Origin: Endozoicomonas arenosclerae
GTDB lineage: Bacteria > Pseudomonadota > Gammaproteobacteria > Pseudomonadales > Endozoicomonadaceae
Assembly: GCF_001562015.1 (NCBI RefSeq)
Contig: NZ_LASA01000121.1
Location: forward strand, 1-64,000
Direction: 5' to 3'
DNA length: 64,000 nucleotides
Part shown: piece by piece, positions 1-7,828 of the stretch
How the letters are laid out: each line of letters starts with the position of its first letter
How positions within the stretch are numbered: position 1 is the stretch's first letter
Made by a program: the position numbers and the translations under genes
Notes under the pieces: generated by a model
What the model was told of the DNA's origin: nothing
Database searches by the model: none
The model's input: the letters and a program-made list of their open reading frames with translations, nothing else

Positions 1-929
1 ACTTTCAAAAGGTCCGCAAAGTCTTCCGGCAACGGGGCTTCCCATTCCATGTACTCGTCAGTGACCGGATGCATCAGACCCAGCCTTCTGGCATGCAGTG
101 CCTGATGTCTGAAGCCTCTCAGCGCCTCCTCCAGAACAGCAGTGCAGCCCTTGGGAATTCGCAGTCGTCCAGCATACAGATCATCGCCTACCAGTGGAAA
201 GCGGATATGGCTCATATGGACACGAATCTGATGAGTACGACCGGTTTCCAGTTTGCAACGCACATGGGTATGGGCCGCAAACTTCTCCAGCACCCGATAG
301 TGGGTCACAGAAGGTTTGCCGCTGGCTACAACCGCCATACGAAGACGATGAGTCGGGTGACGGGCAATAGGCTCATCCACTGTTCCCCCAGCAGTCATCA
401 CCCCCTGAGTGACAGCTTCGTACTCTCGGCTAACAGTACGATCCTGAAGCTGGCCCACCAGATCCGTATGAGCGGCCAGTGTTTTTGCGACCACCATTAA
501 TCCGGAGGTGTCTTTGTCCAGACGATGAACAATGCCAGCTCTTGGTACCGAAGCAATATCCGGATAATGATAGAGCAGACCGTTGAGCAAAGTGCCTGAA
601 TAGTTACCTGCTGCAGGATGCACCACCAGCCCCACAGGCTTGTTGATCACCAGAATGGCATCATCTTCAAAAACAATATCCAGGGGAATATTCTCTGGTT
701 CCCAGCGCTCTTCGTCTTCCACCTCAACGCTGAGTATCAACTCCTCACCGCCCACCAGCTTGTCTTTAGGCTTTTTCTTCTGGCCATTCACCAGCAGATC
801 GCCGTTTTTGATCCACTCCTGAAGACGAGCTCTGGAAAAGTCCGGAAAACAGCTGGCAGCAATCTGATCCAGTCTTTTACTCCCCAGCTCATCAGGTACC
901 ACCACCTGCTGATTGATCTGCTCACTCAT
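1..929 (-). CDS. rluD: 23S rRNA pseudouridine(1911/1915/1917) synthase RluD, 3' end cut by window
   Basis: The product isomerises three uridines in helix 69 of 23S rRNA to pseudouridine. Reading from the ATG at 929, the protein has an N-terminal S4 RNA-binding region (about residues 18-80). The catalytic core follows with the family motif HRLDKDTSG, in which Asp138 is the expected nucleophile. The GRTHQIRVHM segment and a C-terminal HPVTDEYMEWEAPLP stretch are also typical of RluA/RluD enzymes. About 309 codons are present and the frame is still open at base 1, so only the last few residues are missing. It is transcribed away from bamD, an arrangement common in gammaproteobacteria. RluD is preferred over RluA or RluC because of the S4 domain, the length and the bamD neighbour. 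Confidence 0.93.
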   Translation of the reverse strand, partial: MSEQINQQVVVPDELGSKRLDQIAASCFPDFSRARLQEWIKNGDLLVNGQKKKPKDKLVGGEELILSVEVEDEERWEPENIPLDIVFEDDAILVINKPVGLVVHPAAGNYSGTLLNGLLYHYPDIASVPRAGIVHRLDKDTSGLMVVAKTLAAHTDLVGQLQDRTVSREYEAVTQGVMTAGGTVDEPIARHPTHRLRMAVVASGKPSVTHYRVLEKFAAHTHVRCKLETGRTHQIRVHMSHIRFPLVGDDLYAGRLRIPKGCTAVLEEALRGFRHQALHARRLGLMHPVTDEYMEWEAPLPEDFADLLK

Positions 930-1254
930 TAAGCACTACTCAAGTTTTATCGCCAATAAACGAAATCAGGGTCTCACCCCCCTTCCCCATATTCTTTGTA
1001 TGAACAGGGTTATGAAAAAGCAGGGTCTGTCAGAAAATGAAAGAATGACATTAAAAGACCCAGTTTCTTTTCGTTTTACAGCGGACTGTGTTTAAATTAG
1101 TTTGGATAAAGGCAGGTAGTTTATCACACCGAAGGAAGCAGGCTGAGCTATGCTCAAAACTTTATAAAACCTGCTTCCCTGCCAAACGATCAGGGGAGAC
1201 TTGCCACAGTGGTTCCCCTCACAATCATGCCGGAGTACGGAAACTGTAAACATC
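930..1254. repeat. rluD-bamD intergenic region with nested inverted repeat
   Basis: This 325-base divergent spacer should hold the promoters of rluD and bamD. No gene is seen. A nested inverted repeat occupies 1111-1184. The outer arms are GGCAGG (1111-1116) and CCTGCC (1179-1184). The inner arms are GGAAGCAGG (1134-1142) and CCTGCTTCC (1170-1178). A small GAGC-TAT-GCTC hairpin lies in the centre. There is no U-tract, so it is not a simple terminator. It could be an RNA structure in the bamD leader or a protein-binding site. Confidence 0.5.
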
Positions 1255-2178
1255 ATGACAATACTCAAAACCACATATTCGCGCCTGATTTGTCTGTTCC
1301 TTGCTGCGGTGGTTCTGGCAGGATGCTCATCAACCCCCGAGAAAGAGAAACTCCCGGAATCCCTGACTGAGGCCGAACTGTACCAGATGGCCAACCAGTC
1401 CCTGAATAACAAGAATTACTCACAGTCCATAGAGCGACTGCGTACTCTTGAGTCTCGCTACCCCTTCGGCTCTTTTGCTGAGCAGGCTCAGCTGGATCTG
1501 ATTTACGCCTACTTCATGAATGTGGAGCCTGAGGCTTCCCGTGCTGCTGCAGACCGTTTTCTGCGTCTGCACCCTCAGCATCCCAATGCAGATTATGCCT
1601 ATTACATGAAGGGCCTGGCTTCCAACACGGCCGCCATGGGTCTGATTGAGCGCTACCTGCCTCTGGATAACACCAAGCGTGACCCAGGTCAGGCACGTCA
1701 GTCCTTTAACGAATTCCGTGAACTGCTGACACGCTATCCAGACAGTAAATACGCTCCGGATGCCCGCCAACGTATGGTTGCTCTCAGAAATCGTCTGGCC
1801 GAGTATGAAATTCACGCAGCCAATTACTACATGAAGCGTAAAGCTTATGTTGCTGCGGTTAACCGCGGAAAGTATGTGGTTGAGAACATGCAGAAAACCC
1901 CTGCAGTTGAACCAGCCCTGGGCGTAATGGTGGAAGGTTATCAGCGACTGGGTCTGATCGAACCTGCCAATGAAACCCTTGAAGTTCTGAAGCTGAACTT
2001 CCCGAATTCCAAACTGCTTAATGAGCAGGGTGAATTCATTGGCTACCAGTCTTTTGGAGACGTAGACCCATCACTGCTTTACACCGTGACCTTTGGCCTG
2101 CTGGGTGACTCTGGCATTGAAAAGCAGAAAATGCAGACCCCGAAAGCCCCTGAGCCTCCTGCCCAAGACGAACAGTAA
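1255..2178 (+). CDS. bamD: Outer membrane assembly lipoprotein BamD
   Basis: BamD is the essential lipoprotein partner of BamA in the complex that inserts beta-barrel proteins into the outer membrane. The ATG at 1255 gives a lipoprotein signal peptide with lipobox LAGC and the lipidated Cys at residue 24. An in-frame TTG at 1201 would place an implausible extension before the signal. The 307-residue chain then shows tetratricopeptide-like helical repeats (for example [19 protein letters not shown] and [16 protein letters not shown]) typical of the YfiO/ComL family. The C-terminal tail is long and rich in Pro and Glu. The gene diverges from rluD. Confidence 0.95.
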   Translation: MTILKTTYSRLICLFLAAVVLAGCSSTPEKEKLPESLTEAELYQMANQSLNNKNYSQSIERLRTLESRYPFGSFAEQAQLDLIYAYFMNVEPEASRAAADRFLRLHPQHPNADYAYYMKGLASNTAAMGLIERYLPLDNTKRDPGQARQSFNEFRELLTRYPDSKYAPDARQRMVALRNRLAEYEIHAANYYMKRKAYVAAVNRGKYVVENMQKTPAVEPALGVMVEGYQRLGLIEPANETLEVLKLNFPNSKLLNEQGEFIGYQSFGDVDPSLLYTVTFGLLGDSGIEKQKMQTPKAPEPPAQDEQ

Positions 2179-2229
2179 TTCCCCGTGGCTTCCTGCTGGA
2201 AGCCACCTTTTTCCCGGTGTATCAAGCCA

Positions 2230-2424
2230 ATGCCTACAACAGTGAAGTGCCCGAAATGCGGCAAAGATGTGGAATGGAAGAAAGAAAACAAGTTTCGACC
2301 CTTTTGCTCTGAACGCTGCAAATTGATCGATCTGGGAGCCTGGGCCAACGAAGAACGTTCAATTCCTGGTAGCCCAACCTTTGATGACCTGATGTCGAGC
2401 GATATCGACGATCTAAAGCACTGA
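2230..2424 (+). CDS. yacG: DNA gyrase inhibitor / zinc-binding protein YacG
   Basis: This is a 64-residue protein of the YacG family, small zinc-ribbon proteins that bind GyrB and inhibit gyrase in E. coli. Four cysteines (Cys7, Cys10, Cys26, Cys30) form the CPKC...FCSERC zinc site. They are followed by the family signature [12 protein letters not shown] and an acidic tail. The ATG at 2230 is chosen because an earlier in-frame GTG (2185) adds residues not found in the family. Its last 12 bases overlap the convergent gene on the minus strand. yacG is often beside coaE and pilD; here it follows bamD instead. Confidence 0.93.
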   Translation: MPTTVKCPKCGKDVEWKKENKFRPFCSERCKLIDLGAWANEERSIPGSPTFDDLMSSDIDDLKH

Positions 2425-3660
2425 GAAACCTCTTCCTGCCCCCAGTTCTATAGGCCAAGGCTCTTGCTCCAGCAGAGCTTTTGCCTGAGCGCGCTTGAAC
2501 TTCAAAACATCATACATGGCTTCACGAACTTCTGGTTGATGCATATGTTGAGCCAGCTCACCCAGCTGTTGATCCGTCAGACTGGCCACTCTTTGTAAAG
2601 CCAGCCGTATAGATCGGTCCACTTGCTCTTTCGGCATTTGCCCAACCATAGTCAGAAGGGTTTTCTGCCCCCTGTATTGCATCCTGTGTAGCCTTGAAGG
2701 CCGCATGAGCTTTTGAGCGAACTGATCCAATGTGCAATCTTTGGGAAGGGAAAAACGATTATAAAAAGACATACCAAAATCTATACTCACCAGCTTACCT
2801 GTCAGCAGCTCCTCTCCCTCTTCAACGTTAGCCAGCTCCTCACCCTCAGCTTGTTTGAAGAGGTAGTTATCGAGCTTCAGATAATCCTGATCACCTAACA
2901 GAAAGCGTCGCATCACAAGGTTGGTGGCAGGATTATGATCATCGGTAAACTGACAGATCGAGGGAAATAATGTCTGATGAAAAAAAGTATTACCTGGATA
3001 ATATCCTTCCAAATCCTTGGACGCGACACAGTGATCCTGGCGAGCTTCATCCAGACTGTATCGATAGATATACTCCTGACCATACCCCATGGCTTTCTTA
3101 TAAGCTTCCGCTGCCAGACACTCTCTTTGAGCCAGAACCTTTCTATCGTCGTAAAAATGAGCCTTGTAGGACTTTCCAGTGATCAGGAAGATGACCTTTT
3201 GCAACAGTCGTTTAAACTTTTCCGCCCGACTCTCATGCCCTGGCGTTTTGACATGCCAGACATCTTCTTTAACTCCAGCCTTGCGCAGCTCTGCATCTTT
3301 TTCAGTTTCAGCAGCCTCTTTCTTAACTCGCATTAACTTATGGTCAACAACGCCAGGTTGAACCTTTCCGGGAGCCTTTTCCCAATACTCCTGGAACGGC
3401 CGGTCATTAATTGAAGGAAGAATATTCGCCCTATCTTGTCCAGTCTGCTGATAATAGGTAATGCCTCTCTCGTGTAACTGCCGCTGATCATGAGCCGTTG
3501 ACTCATCATGCAACCCTTCAGTGGTTGGCGTGTTTGCCAATGAGTCAATAGATCTTCCCAGAGAATCATGGGATGAGGATGGAGAGGTTTGAGATGTTAA
3601 ATCTTTGGGCAGGCCTGTAGTTGAAGTACTATTGCCAGGCTCGATGCGTGGGTGAGACAT
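2413..3660 (-). CDS. Uncharacterised protein with lipid-kinase-like catalytic motifs
   Basis: No family is recognised with certainty for this 415-residue protein. Residues 1-90 are polar, rich in Ser, Thr, Asp and Pro, and probably disordered, with no signal peptide. Residues 150-340 look folded. They hold [11 protein letters not shown] (Asp241, His242, Asn243, Asn247) and, about 45 residues later, [11 protein letters not shown] (Asp294-Phe295-Gly296). The order His-x4-Asn then hydrophobic-Asp-Phe-Gly recalls the catalytic and metal-binding loops of PI3/PI4-type and related effector kinases. A clear glycine-rich loop is not obvious. The protein ends in a helical region. The gene sits alone between yacG and the Nudix gene, where related genomes need no gene, which suggests an accessory insertion. 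Kinase activity is a hypothesis from motifs only. Confidence 0.6.
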   Translation of the reverse strand: MSHPRIEPGNSTSTTGLPKDLTSQTSPSSSHDSLGRSIDSLANTPTTEGLHDESTAHDQRQLHERGITYYQQTGQDRANILPSINDRPFQEYWEKAPGKVQPGVVDHKLMRVKKEAAETEKDAELRKAGVKEDVWHVKTPGHESRAEKFKRLLQKVIFLITGKSYKAHFYDDRKVLAQRECLAAEAYKKAMGYGQEYIYRYSLDEARQDHCVASKDLEGYYPGNTFFHQTLFPSICQFTDDHNPATNLVMRRFLLGDQDYLKLDNYLFKQAEGEELANVEEGEELLTGKLVSIDFGMSFYNRFSLPKDCTLDQFAQKLMRPSRLHRMQYRGQKTLLTMVGQMPKEQVDRSIRLALQRVASLTDQQLGELAQHMHQPEVREAMYDVLKFKRAQAKALLEQEPWPIELGAGRGFSVL

Positions 3661-3732
3661 TTGCTTCCCTGCAAGTCTTTCATCTCTATTAAGAGTAGGT
3701 GGCTCGTATCGTTAAAACAATTAATTAGCCCT

Positions 3733-4707
3733 TCATGACTGAGCCCAGAACGCACCAATGGCGGCTATCCCCTGAGCACCAGAGTCAATCACTTCCTGTT
3801 CATCCTCCAGCTCAAGACCACCCAACCAATAGACAGGCACAGGGCAGCCTTCTGTGAGTTCTCTGGCATTTGCATAGCCAATGGGTTCACCCTCAGGATG
3901 GGTCTTCGTGGGTTTCACTGGGGACAATGTTATAAAATCGACACCTGCAGCAACCGCCTGCTCTATCTGATCTCTATTGTGACAGGAAGCTGCCAGCCAC
4001 TGCTCTGGCTTGCAGGCATCACGCCACGCAAGACCATTTTCCAACTGCTTTGACATCAAATGCACCCCATCACACCATGATTCAGCAAGAACCTCTGGCC
4101 CTCCCTTGAGAAGCAGTCTGGCCCCGGTTTCCCGACAAAGATGGTGCAACTCTCTGGCTAAATGCGAATAGGTCGACTCATCCAGCCAGGGCGCTCGAAA
4201 CTGGATCAGTTCCACACCCTGCTCAATCTGACAACTGACCTTTTCCAGCAGTTCTGCCGCCGAATCAAATTGACCCGTAACCATGTATCGGTTTGGCAAT
4301 AGTGCTGCAGTAATAATCGGCCCGTTGGCAGGAGGAAATTCCAGCTCAGTTAACTCCTTGAGCTCTACCCAGCGAATCTCCTGCCCTTCATTACCCCTGG
4401 GCTCACCATTAATATCTTCCGCCCACCAGGTATCCAGGAATACCGACTTGTCAGGATAATCATGTCGAATAGATATCAGCTTCTGAAAGTGTCCTGCTTC
4501 AATATCCAGTTCTTCCTTAAGCTCACGATTCAAGGCCGAAGTAATGGACTCTCCTTCTTCGACCTTGCCTCCGGGAAACTCCCAATAGCCTCCCATGTGT
4601 TTATCATCTGGACGACGGGCAATGAGAATTCTGCCGTCTTCCCCTCGAATGACAGCCACAGCGACATGCACCACCTTCCTGGCACCAGTCTGATTTTCTG
4701 AAGACAT
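3733..4707 (-). CDS. Nudix hydrolase fused to ThiE-like domain (MutT family)
   Basis: The first ~135 residues form a Nudix fold with a complete box, GGKVEEGESITSALNRELKE followed by EL, like MutT, which hydrolyses 8-oxo-dGTP. Residues from about 150 to the end resemble thiamine phosphate synthase (ThiE) barrels: LIQFRAPWLDE, GVHLMSKQL and a GVDFITLSPVKPTKTHPEG stretch. This two-domain arrangement is known in Pseudomonas and relatives beside argJ and secA, so the fusion is genuine rather than an assembly artefact. The role of the ThiE-like half is not established. The ATG at 4707 is preferred over an upstream TTG. Confidence 0.88.
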   Translation of the reverse strand: MSSENQTGARKVVHVAVAVIRGEDGRILIARRPDDKHMGGYWEFPGGKVEEGESITSALNRELKEELDIEAGHFQKLISIRHDYPDKSVFLDTWWAEDINGEPRGNEGQEIRWVELKELTELEFPPANGPIITAALLPNRYMVTGQFDSAAELLEKVSCQIEQGVELIQFRAPWLDESTYSHLARELHHLCRETGARLLLKGGPEVLAESWCDGVHLMSKQLENGLAWRDACKPEQWLAASCHNRDQIEQAVAAGVDFITLSPVKPTKTHPEGEPIGYANARELTEGCPVPVYWLGGLELEDEQEVIDSGAQGIAAIGAFWAQS

Positions 4708-4904
4708 AAGCAATTGCCTGTAATAGAGTTGAGTCCGCCGTGAATAAGTGAGTATGCACGAAAGATTGATATTGGCCGCATTATCTTATCAAGCGTTTTT
4801 TGAAGAACAATACACACGTCATTGTCAGCGCAACGCTTCATAAATCACCAAACCCTATCAGTATCAACAGGACAGGCTTTTTTTACCAATAGAAAACTCA
4901 GGTA

Positions 4905-4934
4905 CTGGTAGCTAAAAAGTCTAAGAGCTACCAG
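4905..4934. repeat. Hairpin in the Nudix-argJ gap
   Basis: Arms CTGGTAGCT (4905-4913) and AGCTACCAG (4926-4934) form a perfect 9-bp inverted repeat with a 12-base loop. It lies in the 314-base gap between the start of the Nudix gene and the argJ stop codon. It has no U-tract on either strand, so a Rho-independent terminator is doubtful. The rest of 4708-5021 holds nothing recognisable beyond the presumed Nudix promoter. Confidence 0.4.
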
Positions 4935-5021
4935 GATTGGTAGATACAAATAGAATCGAGATGGTTATGCCGTGATTAAGAATTCTGACAACCCGCTCAA
5001 TACAGGTTGCCAGAAACGTTC

Positions 5022-6239
5022 TCAGGTTCGGTACTCTGCGTTAATACGAACGTATTCATGAGAAAGGTCTGTTGTCCAGAGAGTCTCATTGACAGAGCCT
5101 GCTCCAAGTTGAACCCGGATCATTATCTCTTCCTGACTCATGACCTTCTCACCTTGTTCTTCAGTGTAAGTGCTGGCTACACCGCCGTTTTCAACAATAC
5201 AAACGTCGTTTAACCAGATGGCCACTCTATCAATATTCAACTCACTGATCTCAGCTCTTCCAACAGCCGCCAGAATGCGCCCCCAGTTAGGGTCACTGGC
5301 AAACAACGCAGTTTTCACCAAAGGCGAGTGGGCAATGGTATAAGCCACTTCAAGAGCATCAGCGACACTCCCGGCCTGCTCCACCTGAATGGTTACAAAC
5401 TTGGTCGCCCCTTCTCCATCCTTGACGATGGCTTGTGCCAGAGTGACTGCTACTTGTTCTATCGCATTTTTCAAACTGTGATATAGAGCCCCTTCCGAAT
5501 CAATCAACGGCTCATTACCTGCTTTACCTGTTGCCACCAACATACAGCAATCGTTAGTGGAGGTATCACCGTCCACTGAAATCCTGTTAAACGACAGATT
5601 TACCGCATCATTCAAGAGCTTTTGAAGAACCGTCTGATCCACAGAGGCATCAGTCGCAATAAAAGCCAGCATGGTAGCCATATTCGGCTTAATCATGCCT
5701 GAGCCTTTACTGATGCCTGTAACTGTGAAAGTTTCACCATCCAGTTCGAATTGACAGCTCGCACCCTTGGGGCGTGTATCTGTTGTCAGAATACCTTCGC
5801 CAGCATCCCTCCAGCCGTCTTCAGCTAATTCAGAAAAAGCCGTCGGCAGGCCAGAGTGAATTCGATCGACGGGTAAAGGTTCACCTATAACACCCGTTGA
5901 AAAAGGCAGAACTTTTTCTTCTGAGACACCGGCTATTTCAGCCAGACTTTGACAGACCTCAACTGCATCTTTCATACCTTGCTCACCTGTACCGGCATTG
6001 GCATTGCCGGTATTGATGACAAAGTATTCAGGAACACCCGTCAAACGAGCTTTGGCAAGATGGACAGGTGCAGCACAAAAGCGATTCAGGGTAAATACAC
6101 CGGCAACGGATGAGCCCTGATCCCAGTTCATGACGACAAGGTCACGACGATTCGGCTTCTTAATACCTGCTTTAGCTGTCCCCAGACGAAATCCATTCAC
6201 CGGAAGCATTTCTGGCCAGCTCTCTGGTCCTACTGCCAT
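5022..6239 (-). CDS. argJ: Bifunctional ornithine acetyltransferase / N-acetylglutamate synthase ArgJ
   Basis: ArgJ transfers acetyl from N-acetylornithine to glutamate, the recycling step of arginine biosynthesis. The 405-residue protein shows the self-cleavage region KGSGMIKPNMATML, where Thr189 becomes the N-terminal nucleophile of the beta chain. It also has INTGNANAGTG and DGEGATKFV, both conserved in the family. The ATG at 6239 has an AGGAG element upstream. The secA-argJ-Nudix order is the same as in pseudomonads, but here aroA lies between secA and argJ. Whether it also uses acetyl-CoA cannot be told from sequence. Confidence 0.95.
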   Translation of the reverse strand: MAVGPESWPEMLPVNGFRLGTAKAGIKKPNRRDLVVMNWDQGSSVAGVFTLNRFCAAPVHLAKARLTGVPEYFVINTGNANAGTGEQGMKDAVEVCQSLAEIAGVSEEKVLPFSTGVIGEPLPVDRIHSGLPTAFSELAEDGWRDAGEGILTTDTRPKGASCQFELDGETFTVTGISKGSGMIKPNMATMLAFIATDASVDQTVLQKLLNDAVNLSFNRISVDGDTSTNDCCMLVATGKAGNEPLIDSEGALYHSLKNAIEQVAVTLAQAIVKDGEGATKFVTIQVEQAGSVADALEVAYTIAHSPLVKTALFASDPNWGRILAAVGRAEISELNIDRVAIWLNDVCIVENGGVASTYTEEQGEKVMSQEEIMIRVQLGAGSVNETLWTTDLSHEYVRINAEYRT

Positions 6240-6270
6240 GGCTTTTCCATCTCCTGTCTTTTTTCCACTG

Positions 6271-6304
6271 AAAAAATCTGGCCAGTGAGTTTTGGCTCAC
6301 TGGC
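6271..6304 (-). terminator. Rho-independent terminator after aroA
   Basis: A 9-bp stem (GCCAGTGAG at 6281-6289, CTCACTGGC at 6296-6304) is followed on the minus strand by CAG and a run of T after the A (complement of 6271-6280). It should end the aroA transcript just ahead of argJ. Confidence 0.75.
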
Positions 6305-6349
6305 ATTTCGACACACAGTTATAGTTAATTATTCGATAATTGTAACTAT

Positions 6350-7627
6350 TTATTCACAAATTTCTTCAAATATCTGAAAATAGGTTGGGAAGGTTTTTGA
6401 GGTGCAACCCGGATCATTGATCGTAATAGGTGTGCCACCGAATGCCGCCAGAGAGAAACACATGGCCATTCGGTGGTCATCATAGGTGTCGATGGCTGCC
6501 GAGGTGACCTGTTCAGGAGGGTTAATCACGATGTAATCTTCCCCCTCTTCTACTTCAGCCCCCACTTTGCGTAGTTCAGTTGCCATAGCAGAAAGACGAT
6601 CAGTCTCTTTCACTCTCCAGTTATAGATATTACGGATAGCCGTCTGACCTTCTGCAAACAAAGCGGTGGTCGCGATGGTCATAGCCGCGTCAGGGATATG
6701 GTTCAGATCAACATCAACCCCTTTTAGCTGACCTTTTTCCACTTCAATCCAGTAGTCACTCCAAGTGACCTTGGCGCCCATTTGTTCCAGAACTTCAGCA
6801 AACCTTGCATCACCCTGAACACTGGCATTACCGGTTCCATGCACTCTGAGTTTGCCACCGATGGCTGCAGCAGCCAGGAAGTAGGAAGCAGAAGAAGCAT
6901 CCCCTTCCACCATAATTTCACCCGGTGAACAATAAGTCTGCCCACCTTCTACGACAAAACTCTGGTATTGATTATTCTCAACTTCAATACCAAAGCGCTT
7001 CATAACCGAGAGCGTAATGTCGATGTAGGGTTTGGAGACAAGCTCTCCCTCAATTGTAATAACAGTTTTGTTTTCTGCCATGGGAGCAGCCATCAACATC
7101 GCTGTCAGGAACTGACTGGAGATATCCCCCCTGATGCTGACGTCACCGCCTTTCAAACCTGTGCCTGAAATCTTCAGCGGGGGATAATTTTCTTCACCCA
7201 GATACTCAATCTCTGCACCCGCTTCCCTGAGGCAGGACACCAGGTCGCCGATCGGGCGCTCATACATCCGGGGCTCTCCGGTCAGGGTATATTCACCACT
7301 CCCCAGACATAAGGCGGCGGTCAGAGGCCTCATTGCTGTTCCGGCATTTCCCAGGAACATACTAAGCGTTTGACCCGCCCCCAGAGGACCTGCCAAACCG
7401 GTAATTTTGCAAACCGTATTATTTTCAGAAAGTTGATAGTGAACACCCAGATCTTTCAGGGCTTTGAGCATATGGCGGACATCATCACTGTCCAGCAGAT
7501 TGGTAATCGTTGTGGTGCCTTCAGCTAGAGCTGCAAGCAACAGAATACGATTGGACAGGCTTTTTGAGCCAGGAATAGAGACTTCTCCCTGCACACGGGA
7601 GATGGGCTTTAATACAAGTTGCTCCAT
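6350..7627 (-). CDS. aroA: 3-phosphoshikimate 1-carboxyvinyltransferase (EPSP synthase), class I
   Basis: AroA joins phosphoenolpyruvate to shikimate-3-phosphate in the shikimate pathway. The 425-residue protein carries the N-terminal PGSKSLSNR motif, the PEP-site [14 protein letters not shown]-type segment (here [13 protein letters not shown]), [12 protein letters not shown], and [10 protein letters not shown] near the C-terminus. These match the class I, enterobacterial-type enzymes very closely, down to [13 protein letters not shown] and [12 protein letters not shown]. In many gammaproteobacteria aroA lies with serC and cmk, so its position between secA and argJ is unusual. It has its own terminator. 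Confidence 0.97.
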   Translation of the reverse strand: MEQLVLKPISRVQGEVSIPGSKSLSNRILLLAALAEGTTTITNLLDSDDVRHMLKALKDLGVHYQLSENNTVCKITGLAGPLGAGQTLSMFLGNAGTAMRPLTAALCLGSGEYTLTGEPRMYERPIGDLVSCLREAGAEIEYLGEENYPPLKISGTGLKGGDVSIRGDISSQFLTAMLMAAPMAENKTVITIEGELVSKPYIDITLSVMKRFGIEVENNQYQSFVVEGGQTYCSPGEIMVEGDASSASYFLAAAAIGGKLRVHGTGNASVQGDARFAEVLEQMGAKVTWSDYWIEVEKGQLKGVDVDLNHIPDAAMTIATTALFAEGQTAIRNIYNWRVKETDRLSAMATELRKVGAEVEEGEDYIVINPPEQVTSAAIDTYDDHRMAMCFSLAAFGGTPITINDPGCTSKTFPTYFQIFEEICE

Positions 7628-7772
7628 TGGATTTCTTATCTGGCTGAATGATATGGAGCAACGATTATACCCTAATACATCAATAAATCAGCTGATGTAA
7701 AACAGAGTATAAAACAGCAATGAGCCCCTTAAATTTTCTGACCATTCACGAGAGATAAAAAACTTCCTCAGC

Positions 7773-7804
7773 AAAAAGAAACAGGCCACAAAAGCGGCCT
7801 GTTT
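7773..7804 (-). terminator. Rho-independent terminator after secA
   Basis: A perfect 9-bp stem (AAACAGGCC at 7779-7787, GGCCTGTTT at 7796-7804) is followed on the minus strand by CTTTTT. It lies 24 bases beyond the secA stop codon. Confidence 0.85.
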
Positions 7805-7828
7805 CTCAATAAAAGTCAGCTGTCAGGT

